A program made the translations under genes and the position numbers. A stretch of DNA of 64,000 nucleotides from the NCBI GenBank assembly GCA_910585615.1, contig CAJUFO010000008.1, positions 23,967-87,966 of the forward strand, in the 5' to 3' direction. The number at the start of each line of letters is the position of its first letter. The first letter of the stretch is position 1. Positions 16,825-25,309 of this stretch are shown here, piece by piece. A model generated the notes under the pieces. The model made no database searches. It saw only the letters and a list, made by a program, of their open reading frames with translations, and was not told where the DNA came from. Origin of the DNA: an uncultured Acetatifactor sp. (GTDB lineage: Bacteria; Bacillota; Clostridia; Lachnospirales; Lachnospiraceae).

Positions 16825-17703
16825 TCAGAACAACATCAGCATGGTCCCCGCCACGATCAGCGCAAGCCCCAGACCGGATTGAAACGACAGCCGCTCCCGG
16901 AACACAATCCGGGAAAAGGCCACCGTCACCAGGATGCTGAGCTTGTCGATAGGGACGACCACGCTGGCGGGGCCCTCCTGGAGCGCTTTGTAGTAGCACA
17001 GCCAGGAACCGCCGGTGGCAAGCCCGGACAGGCAGATAAATCCAAACTCTCCCCGGGGGATTTCCTTTACGGTCTTCTGCTTTCCGGTGGCGAAGACCAT
17101 CACCCAGGCCATAATCAGCACCACACCGGTGCGGATAGCCGTGCCCAGGTTGGACTCCACGCCGGTGATGCCGATTTTCCCCAGGATGGAGGTAAGGCTG
17201 GCGAACACTGCAGAGCCTGCCGCATAGAGAAACCATCCCTTCCCCTTCGCCCCGTCCTGTGCCTGGCCAGGCTTTTCCTTTCCTTCCTTCTTCTCAATCA
17301 TCAGGTATGTGCCCACCGCAATCAGCGCCACTCCCGCCGCCTTCACCACGCTAATGGTCTCATGCAGGAAAATAAAGGCCAGGAGGATGGTCAGCACGGT
17401 ACTGGATTTGTCGATGGGAACCACCTTGTTGATGTCCCCAATCTGCAGCGCCCTAAAATAGCACAGCCAGGACGCCCCGGTGGCAAGCCCCGACAAAATC
17501 AGGAACAGGAGCGTCCGCCCCCCTATCTGCCCTATCTGGGATCCGGAGCCCACCACCAGCACCATGATCCAAGCAAAAAGCAGCACCACAATCGTCCGTA
17601 CCGCCGTGGCCACATTGGAGTCCGTCCTGCGGATGCCGCACTTGGCCAGGATGGACGTGGCTCCGGCGAACACAGCCGAGCCGCATGCATACAATATCCA
17701 CAT
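16825..17703 (-). CDS. EamA/DMT-family transporter
   Basis: The 292-aa protein consists of two homologous halves of five helices each. The first starts MWILYACGSAVFAGATSILAK and the second WFLYAAGSAVFASLTSILGK after a charged linker (about 137-153). Both halves contain SGLATG.SWLCY and VVPIDK. This is the EamA repeat architecture of metabolite exporters; substrate unknown. It converges with the bceB-like gene. An inverted repeat (GCGGGGACCA near 16796 with TGGTCCCCGC near 16840) spans the junction. Confidence 0.85.
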   Translation of the reverse strand: MWILYACGSAVFAGATSILAKCGIRRTDSNVATAVRTIVVLLFAWIMVLVVGSGSQIGQIGGRTLLFLILSGLATGASWLCYFRALQIGDINKVVPIDKSSTVLTILLAFIFLHETISVVKAAGVALIAVGTYLMIEKKEGKEKPGQAQDGAKGKGWFLYAAGSAVFASLTSILGKIGITGVESNLGTAIRTGVVLIMAWVMVFATGKQKTVKEIPRGEFGFICLSGLATGGSWLCYYKALQEGPASVVVPIDKLSILVTVAFSRIVFRERLSFQSGLGLALIVAGTMLMLF

Positions 17704-17881
17704 AATAGTCTTCTACACCCTTTCTGGTTTGCCGAATCAAGCTTGCAACGCTGCAGAGCAGTATTTGACCCTCGCGGCATTCGCCAACTGGCCGTGCAAG
17801 CACGGCCGCTTGACTCATTGCTCGCGGGAATAAATCCGTCCAGTCAACTGCCTCTCCTAGGGCACCAGCAATCCCCTTCCC

Positions 17882-19564
17882 TTACAGCAGCGGCGCCGCC
17901 GCCTTCAGCAGCACTCCCGCCAGCTTCATGGTCCATTTCTCTTTCCGTACCGTCTCCGGCGTCACCTGGCGGCTCTTGGAGAACATGTCCCGGAAGTCGG
18001 CCTCGATGTCTGCGATACAGTCTGTACCATGCATATAGGTGGCGCACTCAAAGTGATGGTAGAGGCTGCGGTAGTCCAGGTTGATCGTCCCCACCACCGC
18101 CTCCTTCCCGTCGCAGCAGAATACCTTGGCGTGGACGAAGCCGGGGGTGTACTCGTAGATTTTCACCCCGGATGCCAGCAGGGATCTGTAATGGGTCTTG
18201 GCCAACGCATAGGGAATCCGCTTGTCCGGGATGCCCGGCAGGATCAATGCCACCTCCACGCCCCGCTCCGCCGCGAATTTCAGGGCAGTCTCCATCTCCC
18301 CGTCCAGTATCAGGTAGGGCGTCATGATATGGACATAGCGCCTGGCCCGGTTCAGGATGTCCATGTAGACCCGCTCGCCCAGCTTGTCATCGTCCAGGGG
18401 CCAGTCCCCGTAGGGCACCACATACCCTTTCACATTCCCCTTGGGCTGCTCCCCGGGCTGAACTTCGGATTGCTCCCCGGGCTGAACTTTGGGCTGAGCT
18501 TCAGGTTGAATTTCGGACTGCCCAGGGAGCTGCCCTCCGGGCATGGCAGGATAAGCCAGGCTCTTCCCGAATTCCAGCTCTCTTTCGTCCATGTTCCACA
18601 TCTGCAGGAACATCAGGGTAAAGCTCTTCACCGCCTCCCCCTTCAGCATGACGGCAGTGTCCTTCCAATGACCGAAACGCTGCACCTGGTTGATATATTC
18701 GTCAGCCAGGTTGACGCCGCCATTGAATGCGGTGTGGCCGTCAATCACCAGAATCTTGCGGTGGTCCCTGTAGTTGTAATGGGTGGAGATGAAGGGGGAC
18801 ACCGGCGCGAACACCTTGCACCGGATGCCCAGCTTCCGCAGGAGCTTCAGATACTTGTGGGGCAGCAGCGCGAACTCGCAGGTGCCGTCGTACATCACCC
18901 GCACGTCCACGCCCTCACCAGCCTTGCGGGCAAGAATCTCCAGTACCTCACCCCACATCATCCCCTCCGCGATGATAAAATATTCCAGATAGATGAAATG
19001 CTTTGCCCCCTCAAGCTGCCGCAGCAGCTCCGCGAACTTGTCCTCCCCCAGAGGGAAGTAAGTGACTTCAGTCCTGTGGTACACCGGGTGACAGCCGCTG
19101 CGCTGCATGTAGCGCACCAGGGCCGCGGATCCCGAATCCTCTTCCTCCAGGCTCCGGTACACTTCCTCCGACTGTGGGATGCTGTCCTTCGTCATGGCAA
19201 TGATATGGCTGAAACGGGCTTTCAGCGCCCGGTGCCCGATGTCCATCCTCGTATAGAAATACAGCAGCGCCCCGAACACCGGGGTCAGCATCACCACCAC
19301 CAGCCAGGTGATCTTGGCTGTGGGGTCCAGGCGGCAGTTCAGGAGATACAGCACCATGACCACGGTGAACACGGCCATGCCGCTGATGAGATGAGGCCGG
19401 AACTCCCGGAACCACTGATAGGCGCTGACCAAAAACAGCACCTGCGCCGCCAATAGAATCACAAAGAGGCCCATGCGGCTGAACACCGCATGAAGGATGC
19501 CGTTCTGCCCTTTCTTCAGCAGACGGATTCCCATGCTCCGGCTGTCATCATTTCGTATCTCCAT
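17882..19564 (-). CDS. cls: Cardiolipin synthase (phospholipase D type)
   Basis: Start at 19564 (MEIRNDDSRSMGI), with GGAGGAG 5-6 bases upstream. The 560-aa enzyme has two N-terminal membrane helices (about 28-75) and two HKD catalytic motifs: HYNYRDHRKILVIDGH and FVHAKVFCCDGKEAV, each His-x-Lys. It joins phosphatidylglycerol units into cardiolipin at the membrane. Between the HKD domains, residues about 342-378 form a Gln/Pro-rich repeat (units like VQPGEQ) absent from most Cls proteins. That repeat is an in-frame expansion and probably a loop. A 178-base gap precedes it, with no gene seen. Confidence 0.92.
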   Translation of the reverse strand: MEIRNDDSRSMGIRLLKKGQNGILHAVFSRMGLFVILLAAQVLFLVSAYQWFREFRPHLISGMAVFTVVMVLYLLNCRLDPTAKITWLVVVMLTPVFGALLYFYTRMDIGHRALKARFSHIIAMTKDSIPQSEEVYRSLEEEDSGSAALVRYMQRSGCHPVYHRTEVTYFPLGEDKFAELLRQLEGAKHFIYLEYFIIAEGMMWGEVLEILARKAGEGVDVRVMYDGTCEFALLPHKYLKLLRKLGIRCKVFAPVSPFISTHYNYRDHRKILVIDGHTAFNGGVNLADEYINQVQRFGHWKDTAVMLKGEAVKSFTLMFLQMWNMDERELEFGKSLAYPAMPGGQLPGQSEIQPEAQPKVQPGEQSEVQPGEQPKGNVKGYVVPYGDWPLDDDKLGERVYMDILNRARRYVHIMTPYLILDGEMETALKFAAERGVEVALILPGIPDKRIPYALAKTHYRSLLASGVKIYEYTPGFVHAKVFCCDGKEAVVGTINLDYRSLYHHFECATYMHGTDCIADIEADFRDMFSKSRQVTPETVRKEKWTMKLAGVLLKAAAPLL

Positions 19565-19739
19565 TTTTCTCCTCCTGTAAGGCGTGCCGCCTGCCGCTGC
19601 CACAGATCCCGCTCGTCAGCCCGGCTTTCGCTCCGCAGACTTCCCGTCATGCCACCCCCTTTCAGTATAGCCCCGGACTACCCGCATTGCAACCCTCGCG
19701 GAGAAATCTTTCCGTAAAGGTTTCCGTAAAAGCGATAAG

Positions 19740-20027
19740 TCATCCCTTCACGGAACCAATCATCACGCCCTTCACAAAGTATTTCTGGATAAAAGGATTA
19801 ATGCACAGCACCGGCACAGTGGACACGATGATGATGCTGTATTTCAAAGTCTGGGCCAGATGCATCTTTGCCTCTGTCGCCGCTGCGTCCAGTCCCTGTA
19901 TATCATTTAGGGCCATCTTGTTGGACATCAGTATATCCCTCAGGAATGACTGCAAAGGCATATACTCCTGCTTATTGATGTAAATCAATGCGGTGCAGAA
20001 ATCGTTCCAATGGCTTACTGCATAATA
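19740..20027 (-). pseudogene. C-terminal stub of a sugar ABC transporter permease (LplC/YtcP type)
   Basis: The minus-strand frame reads YYAVSHWNDF, ALIYINKQEYMPLQ, then LRDIL, a conserved membrane segment and KYFVKGVMIGSVKG before the stop at 19740. This is the C-terminal third of CUT1 permeases of the LplC/YtcP group, including the end of the EAA region. The first two thirds are missing. The frame hits a stop at 20034-20036, and at 20028 homology switches to an AraC gene on the other strand. Confidence 0.8.
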
Positions 20028-20289
20028 TATTTCTTATCTGGCAGACAATTTCCATGTAAGCATCACTTATATGAGTTATCTGTTCAAAAAGGAGATTGGG
20101 GAGAATTTTTCGGACTATGTCCGGGCGCTGCGCCTGGAAAAAGCCAGGGCGCTGCTCCTTACTACGGATATGGCGATTGACGATATCAGCCTGGCAGTGG
20201 GGTATGCCAATACCTCCAGCTTCCGTCGGAAGTTTAAGCAGACTACGGGGATGACGCCATCGAAGCCGCGCAGCCCCAGCCAGTCATAA
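20028..20289 (+). pseudogene. C-terminal stub of an AraC-family regulator
   Basis: From about 20028 the plus strand reads LADNFHVSITYMSYLFKKEI, RLEKARALLLTTD and the second HTH, ISLAVGYANTSSFRRKFKQT. This is the DNA-binding end of an AraC/YesN regulator. Its sensor part is gone and there is no start signal. It abuts the permease stub tail to tail-of-deletion: the two genes were divergent neighbours and one deletion removed both N-terminal halves. Confidence 0.8.
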
Positions 20290-20454
20290 AAATGATGGCT
20301 CACCTGCAATCTATCGTGCCTATACGATACATTTAATTTACCTGTAAATCATCGTACTGCCAGGCTAATCGGAAAGCTTAGAACTAAACAGGGAATGCCC
20401 GCCGGACATTCCCTTACTTTCGCAATCTCTTGCAATTTTTATCTTTGCAACTCT

Positions 20455-21909
20455 TTATTGATCCACGCTGTAATTGGGCGCTTCCTTCGTGATATGGATG
20501 TCGTGAGGATGGCTCTCCTTTAAGGAGGCGGCGGATATCTTCACGAACCTGCCGTTCTCCTGGAGTTCCGGGATATTGTGGGCCCCGCAGTAGCCCATAC
20601 CGGAGCGCAGGCCGCCCAGGAGCTGGAACACGGTGTCCTCCACCGCCCCCTTGTAGGCCACCCGGCCCTCCACGCCTTCGGGCACCAGCTTCTTGGCGTT
20701 CTCCTGGAAATATCTGTCCTTGCTGCCGTTCTCCATGGCCGCGATGGATCCCATGCCGCGGTAGACCTTGTACTTCCTGCCCTGGAACAGCTCGTAGTCC
20801 CCGGGGCTCTCCTCGCAGCCCGCGAACATGCTGCCCATCATGCACACGCTTCCGCCTGCGGCGATGGCCTTGGTGATGTCCCCGGAATACTTGATGCCGC
20901 CGTCCGCGATGATGGGCACGCCGTACTGCCTGGCCACCTCATAGCAGTTCATGATGGCCGTGATCTGGGGCACGCCGATTCCGGCCACTACCCTGGTCGT
21001 ACAGATGGAGCCCGGGCCGATGCCCACCTTGACGGCATCCGCGCCGCTCTCAATCAAATCCTTCGCCCCCTCCGCCGTGGCCACGTTCCCCGCGATGACC
21101 TGGAGCTCGGGATACTTCTCCTTTATCATCTTCAGGCAGTTCAGCACGTTGGCGGAATGTCCGTGGGCGCTGTCCAGCACGATCACGTCCACCTTGGCGT
21201 CCACCAAAGCGGCCACACGCTCCAGCACATTGGCGGTGATGCCTACGCCTGCGCCGCACAATAGTCTTCCCTGGGCATCCTTTGCCGCCAGGGGGTATTT
21301 TATGGCTTTCTCGATGTCTTTGATGGTGATGAGGCCTTTCAGATTGAAGTCCTTGTCCACGATGGGAAGCTTCTCCTTCCTGGCCTTTGCCAGAATCTGC
21401 TTCGCCTCCTCCAGCGTGATGTCCTCATGGGCTGTGATCAGGCCCTCGCTGGTCATGGATTCCTTGATTTTCTTCGTGAAGTCTGTCTCGAATTTCAGGT
21501 CGCGGTTGGTGATGATGCCCACCAGCTTGCGCCCCTCTGTGACGGGCACGCCGGAGATGCGGAATTTTGCCATCAGTGCGTCGGCATCCCCCAGCGTATG
21601 TTCGGGAGTCAGGGAAAACGGATCCGTGATGACGCCGTTCTCAGAACGCTTTACCTTGTCCACCTCCTCGGCCTGGGCCTCGATGGACATGTTCTTGTGG
21701 ATGATGCCTATGCCGCCCTGTCTGGCCATGGCGATGGCCATGCGGTGCTCGGTCACCGTGTCCATCCCCGCGCTCATCATGGGGATGTTCAGCCTGATTT
21801 TCTTCGTCAGCCATGTGCCCAGCTCCACCTGGTTCGGCACCACCTGCGAATACGCAGGCACCAGCAGCACGTCGTCAAAGGTTATGCCCTCTCCGATAAT
21901 CTGTCCCAT
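20455..21909 (-). CDS. guaB: Inosine-5'-monophosphate dehydrogenase
   Basis: The 484-aa enzyme oxidises IMP to XMP, the committed step to GMP. The N-terminal barrel starts GITFDDVLLVPAYS. Two CBS domains occupy about 95-210 (ALMAKFRISGVPVTEG and LITIKDIEKAI). The catalytic Cys loop is GPGSICTTRVVAGIGVP, followed by IADGGIKYSGDI and the flap region AYKGAVEDTVFQLLGG. CTCTCCTCC on the plus strand gives GGAGGAG just before the ATG. It has its own promoter and a GC-rich leader hairpin. Confidence 0.96.
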   Translation of the reverse strand: MGQIIGEGITFDDVLLVPAYSQVVPNQVELGTWLTKKIRLNIPMMSAGMDTVTEHRMAIAMARQGGIGIIHKNMSIEAQAEEVDKVKRSENGVITDPFSLTPEHTLGDADALMAKFRISGVPVTEGRKLVGIITNRDLKFETDFTKKIKESMTSEGLITAHEDITLEEAKQILAKARKEKLPIVDKDFNLKGLITIKDIEKAIKYPLAAKDAQGRLLCGAGVGITANVLERVAALVDAKVDVIVLDSAHGHSANVLNCLKMIKEKYPELQVIAGNVATAEGAKDLIESGADAVKVGIGPGSICTTRVVAGIGVPQITAIMNCYEVARQYGVPIIADGGIKYSGDITKAIAAGGSVCMMGSMFAGCEESPGDYELFQGRKYKVYRGMGSIAAMENGSKDRYFQENAKKLVPEGVEGRVAYKGAVEDTVFQLLGGLRSGMGYCGAHNIPELQENGRFVKISAASLKESHPHDIHITKEAPNYSVDQ

Positions 21910-21937
21910 ACTCTCCTCCTATTCACGTTTGCGCAAA

Positions 21938-21979
21938 AGCCCGGGCCGCCGCCATGGCCTGCCGACTCCTTCCCGGGCT
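21938..21979 (-). promoter_or_regulatory. Terminator-like hairpin in the guaB leader
   Basis: On the minus strand AGCCCGGG pairs with CCCGGGCT and is followed by TTTT, 30 bases before the guaB ATG. It lies inside the leader and not at a gene end, so it could act as an attenuator. No purine-riboswitch core was found. Confidence 0.5.
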
Positions 21980-22017
21980 CCTGCTTTCTTCCGTAGCCTA
22001 CAGTTATGATTCAAATG

Positions 22018-22046
22018 AGTTTACCAAAATTTTACACGGATGTCAA
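22018..22046 (-). promoter_or_regulatory. guaB promoter
   Basis: Minus-strand TTGACA (22041-22046) and TAAACT (22018-22023) are 17 bases apart, leaving a leader of about 100 bases. The -35 overlaps the start of the AT-rich spacer after the DUF6106-type gene. Confidence 0.75.
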
Positions 22047-22051
22047 TAAGC

Positions 22052-22561
22052 TTAATCGGAAAAAACCTTTCTGGGGGCTACATTTTTCATCAGCTTGATC
22101 ATCTCCTCGGAGGGGCTTAGCATAATCTTCTCGCCGCCCTCGTAGAACATCAGATAACGCTTGTCCGGCTGCAGCTCCTCGCCGATGCTGTAGTCCTTCT
22201 GCTTGTTCACGTTGCGGTTCCTGAAATTGTCCAAGTGGTAGCTCTTGATGGGCGCCAGGATCTCTATCCTGTCCAGCTGGTACGTTGCCACCCTCTTGCG
22301 CCTGGTCTTGTTCATAATCTTGTCCACCACCAGCTCCTTGTCCAGGTAGAGGTACTCGTATTCCAGGTCCGTGAACATCTTCACGAAATAGGCCCCTACC
22401 CCGAACAGAATCGCCCCGATGAAAGCGAACAGCATCAGAGGCGGCAGCACGAATATGGCCAGCACGCAGACCACCGTCAGCGCGGTCAGCACAAAACCGC
22501 CTATCTTGCCCAATACGGAGGGCTTCGCCTTTACCAAACATTCCACATAAGCGTCACTCAT
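22052..22561 (-). CDS. DUF6106-type membrane protein
   Basis: Start at 22561 (MSDAYVECLVKAKP), the conserved opening of this Lachnospiraceae family. The 169-aa protein has two adjacent membrane helices (about 24-68, LTALTVVCVLAIFVLPPLML and FIGAILFGVGAYFV). A cytoplasmic C-terminal domain follows, with EYEYLYLDKELVVDKI, KRVATYQLDRIEILAP and YLMFYEGGEKIMLSPSEEM. The C-terminal part resembles a PH-like fold by pattern only. Function unknown. It lies upstream of guaB in the same direction. Confidence 0.7.
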   Translation of the reverse strand: MSDAYVECLVKAKPSVLGKIGGFVLTALTVVCVLAIFVLPPLMLFAFIGAILFGVGAYFVKMFTDLEYEYLYLDKELVVDKIMNKTRRKRVATYQLDRIEILAPIKSYHLDNFRNRNVNKQKDYSIGEELQPDKRYLMFYEGGEKIMLSPSEEMIKLMKNVAPRKVFSD

Positions 22562-22903
22562 TTTACATCGTCCTTCCTTTGTCTTGATTTTCTGGTGCCA
22601 ATTCCTATTTATCATAATAAACTATCTTCCGCTAACTTGCAAGACAGTTTCACGGCAGTTTTTCATCCCGGCGGTTTTTTATCATTTTTTTAGAATCTTG
22701 TAACAATAGATGCATTGACAATCCCGCATGGAAAGTATTATGATTTGGAGGGTATACTGTAGACCGCCAGGATTTACAGTGGTGTCCCCGGGAAAGTACC
22801 TGGCTGGCGGTCTGCAGTCGGGTCGCACTGCAAATTTAACCGGTGCGCAGTATAAAATACAGGCGGCAAGATGATGCCTGCACACAGGAAAGGTGGACTA
22901 GCC
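22562..22903 (+). other. Gene-free stretch: promoter and structured leader
   Basis: A promoter on the plus strand, TTGACA (22715-22720) and TATGAT (22739-22744) with 18 bases between, starts a leader of about 150 bases. A 14-bp stem, 22757-22770 with 22804-22817 (CTGTAGACCGCCAG, one G-U), encloses a 33-base internal region. Smaller stems follow (near 22825-22850, and CAGGC/GCCTG near 22860-22880). The 22562-22700 part is AT-rich, and no gene is seen there. Confidence 0.65.
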
Positions 22904-23656
22904 ATGCCGGTAATGGATGAATTCAGAGAAGAGCGGGAAGCGCTGAAGCACGGTACCCCGAAACAGAAGTTCCGATATTTCCTCGACTACTATAAATGGC
23001 ATGTGGTGGCAGCGGTGGCGATCATCGTCTTCGCCGCCTCCATGATTTACAATATGGCGACCAGGAAGGAGATGGCATTCTCCGTCTCCCTGGTCAATGC
23101 CTTCGACATCGGCACCGGGGAGGAGCAACTGGCCTCCTTCGCCGAATACGCAGGCATCGACACAGAGGAGTTCGATGTCATGGCCGATTCCAGCATGCAG
23201 ATAGATTACACCTCCACGGACCAGAACACCGCCGCCTCCCTCCAGAAGCTGATGGTGCTGGTGGCGGCGGGGGAAATCGATGCCCTCCTGTCGGACGAGG
23301 CCGTCATAGAGCAGTACGCCTATAGCGAAACCTTCTACGACCTCAGGGAGGTGCTTACAGCCCAGCAGCTGGAGGCATATGAGCCCTATTTCTTCTACAT
23401 GGATCAGGCTGTGGCGGAGGCTATCAGCGAAGCCCAGATGGATCCGGATTATGACTCCAATGCCATGCCGGAGCGCCCGGATCCCAGAAAACCGGAAGCC
23501 ATGGAGCAGCCCGTTCCCGTGGGCATCTGCCTGGGAGAGGCAAAGGCCCTGAATGAGACCTATGTCTTCCTGGGCGGGGAAGGCATCCTGGCAGTACCCG
23601 CCACCAGCCCCCATCTGGAGACAGTGTCCCAGTATGTGGACTTCCTCCTACAATAG
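22904..23656 (+). CDS. Single-pass membrane protein, binding-protein-like ectodomain
   Basis: Start at 22904 (MPVMDEFREEREALKHG), with GGAAAGGTGG before it. The 250-aa protein has a short cytoplasmic N-terminus including TPKQKFRYFLDYYKWH, one membrane helix (about 35-55, VVAAVAIIVFAASMIYNM) and an extracellular domain. The pattern KFxYFxDYYKWH-TM is common in uncharacterised Lachnospiraceae proteins. The ectodomain (MADSSMQIDYTSTDQNTAAS, EIDALLSDEAVIEQYA) resembles part of a solute-binding lobe. Function unknown. It has its own promoter, long leader and terminator, so it is an independent unit. Confidence 0.7.
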   Translation: MPVMDEFREEREALKHGTPKQKFRYFLDYYKWHVVAAVAIIVFAASMIYNMATRKEMAFSVSLVNAFDIGTGEEQLASFAEYAGIDTEEFDVMADSSMQIDYTSTDQNTAASLQKLMVLVAAGEIDALLSDEAVIEQYAYSETFYDLREVLTAQQLEAYEPYFFYMDQAVAEAISEAQMDPDYDSNAMPERPDPRKPEAMEQPVPVGICLGEAKALNETYVFLGGEGILAVPATSPHLETVSQYVDFLLQ

Positions 23657-23663
23657 CCCTTAG

Positions 23664-23693
23664 ACAATAGAATCCTCCCTTGGATTCTATTGT
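23664..23693 (+). terminator. Inverted repeat after the 22904-23656 gene
   Basis: A perfect 12-bp repeat ACAATAGAATCC / GGATTCTATTGT with a 6-base loop sits 8 bases after the stop codon. It is flanked by two copies of CTATTGTAGCC. No T-run follows, so it may be an RNA-stability hairpin. Confidence 0.5.
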
Positions 23694-23743
23694 AGCCTAT
23701 TGTAGCCCTTTGACCATGCAGCCACTCCCCTCAAAGACAGATC

Positions 23744-23777
23744 AGGACAGCCATCGTAGAGACCGGCTGTCCTTTTT
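23744..23777 (+). terminator. Rho-independent terminator
   Basis: AGGACAGCC (23744-23752) pairs with GGCTGTCCT and is followed by TTTTT. It closes the 22904-23656 gene before the convergent gatB. Confidence 0.9.
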
Positions 23778-23800
23778 CATGTCAAGCTATATGGTGCCTT

Positions 23801-25264
23801 CTAAGACAGCAGCTCTCGAAGCAGCGCTTCCACGGTGACCGGATCCGCCTTGCCCTTCATAGCCTTCATGGTCTGGCCCACCAGGAAGCCTATGGCCCTG
23901 CCCTTTCCGCCCCGATAGTCCTGGACGGACTTAGGGTTGGCGGCGATGACCTCCTCCACCACCCTGCGCAGTGCATCCGTGTCGCTGACCATCTTCAGCC
24001 CCTTCTCCTCCACATACGCCTCCGGGTCTATGTCCTGTTCGAACATCAGCTCAAAGACCTCCTTGGCCACGGTGGAGTTGACGGCCTTACTCTCAGCCAG
24101 GGCGATGAGCTTTGCCAGGTGCTCCGGGGAGAAGCGGATGTCCTCCGGATCCAGTTCCCTCTCTTTTAACAGCCGCAGGGTCTCCACCATGAGCCAGTTG
24201 GACACCTTTTTGGGCTGGGCCCCCAGGGCCACGGTGGCCTCGAAGATGTCCGCCATAGATTTGGAACCGGTGATGATCTCAATGTCGTAGTCCGGGATGC
24301 CGTACTCGGCCTTATACCTATCCATCTTTTCCGTGCGGAATTCCGGCTGTCTGGCGCGGATCTCCTCCAGGAAGGCGTCATCGATGCTCACGGGCACCAG
24401 GTCGGGATCCGGGAAGTAGCGGTAGTCCTGGGCGTCCTCCTTGGAGCGCATGGCGTAGGATGTACCTTTCAAATCGTCCCAGCGCCTGGTCTCCTGCACC
24501 ACGGCTTTCCCGGATTCCAGCAGGTCTATCTGGCGGTTCCTCTCTCCCTCTATGGCCCTGGCTATGGCATGGAAGGAGTTCAGGTTCTTCATCTCGGTGC
24601 GGGTGCCGTAATGGGCTGAACCCAGCTCCCGGACGGACAGGTTCACATCCGCCCGCATGGAGCCCTCCTGGAGCTTGCAGTCGCTGGCTCCCAGGTATTG
24701 GATGATGAGGCGCAGCTTTTCCAGGTAGGAGATGACCTCTTCCGCGCTCCTCATGTCCGGCTCGGACACGATTTCGATCAGGGGCACGCCGGAGCGGTTG
24801 TAGTCCACCAGGGTGCAGTCCTCCCACTCGTCATGAATCAGCTTCCCGGCGTCCTCCTCCATGTGGATTTCATGGATACCTATGCGCTTCTTCCCGGGCG
24901 TAGAGGCTTTTTCGCCCTCCAATCCCTCCTCCACGTCTATCTCCACATAGCCGTCCCGGCAAATGGGGAGATAGAGCTGGGAAATCTGGTAGTTCTGGGG
25001 GTTGTCGGGGTAAAAGTAGTTCTTCCTGTCGAACTTGCAGTATCTTGTGATCTGGCAGTTGGTGGCCAGCCCCACCGCCACCGCGTGCTCCAGCACTTTC
25101 CGGTTGAGCACGGGCAGGGAGCCGGGCATGCCTGTACACACCGGGCAGGTATGGGAATTGGGCTTGCCGCCGAACGCCGTGGAGCATCCGCAGAAAATCT
25201 TGGTCTTGGTGGCAAGCTCCACATGTACCTCCAAGCCGATGACAGTTTCGTAATCTTTCGCCAT
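23801..25264 (-). CDS. gatB: Asp-tRNA(Asn)/Glu-tRNA(Gln) amidotransferase subunit B
   Basis: The 487-aa subunit (usual 475-490) phosphorylates the tRNA-bound Asp or Glu and binds the tRNA. It begins YETVIGLEVHVELATKTKIF, has the zinc Cys pattern FCGCSTAFG ... HTCPVCTGMPGSLPVLN, and shows DYNRSGVPLIEIVSEPD and MRSKEDAQDYRYFPDPDL. The C-terminal Yqey-like tail domain (about 330-487) ends with GKADPVTVEALLRELL. It is the last of gatC-gatA-gatB, 45 bases after gatA, with GGAGGGAC before its ATG. Confidence 0.96.
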   Translation of the reverse strand: MAKDYETVIGLEVHVELATKTKIFCGCSTAFGGKPNSHTCPVCTGMPGSLPVLNRKVLEHAVAVGLATNCQITRYCKFDRKNYFYPDNPQNYQISQLYLPICRDGYVEIDVEEGLEGEKASTPGKKRIGIHEIHMEEDAGKLIHDEWEDCTLVDYNRSGVPLIEIVSEPDMRSAEEVISYLEKLRLIIQYLGASDCKLQEGSMRADVNLSVRELGSAHYGTRTEMKNLNSFHAIARAIEGERNRQIDLLESGKAVVQETRRWDDLKGTSYAMRSKEDAQDYRYFPDPDLVPVSIDDAFLEEIRARQPEFRTEKMDRYKAEYGIPDYDIEIITGSKSMADIFEATVALGAQPKKVSNWLMVETLRLLKERELDPEDIRFSPEHLAKLIALAESKAVNSTVAKEVFELMFEQDIDPEAYVEEKGLKMVSDTDALRRVVEEVIAANPKSVQDYRGGKGRAIGFLVGQTMKAMKGKADPVTVEALLRELLS

Positions 25265-25309
25265 TGCCGTCCCTCCTTCTTCCGGTTCAGCAGCCGTCCG
25301 TCTGGTGCC

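Noticed and set aside
18029..19456. A 475-codon frame opposite cardiolipin synthase
   Set aside because: The minus strand has both HKD motifs; the plus frame has shadow composition only.
21910..22017. Purine riboswitch before guaB
   Set aside because: The conserved P1-J1/2 TATA and the loop-loop sequences of the purine aptamer are absent; only a promoter and a GC-rich hairpin are seen.
23664..23700. Insertion-sequence end
   Set aside because: The ACAATAGAATCC inverted repeat and CTATTGTAGCC copies are short and clustered after one gene, with no transposase or target duplication.
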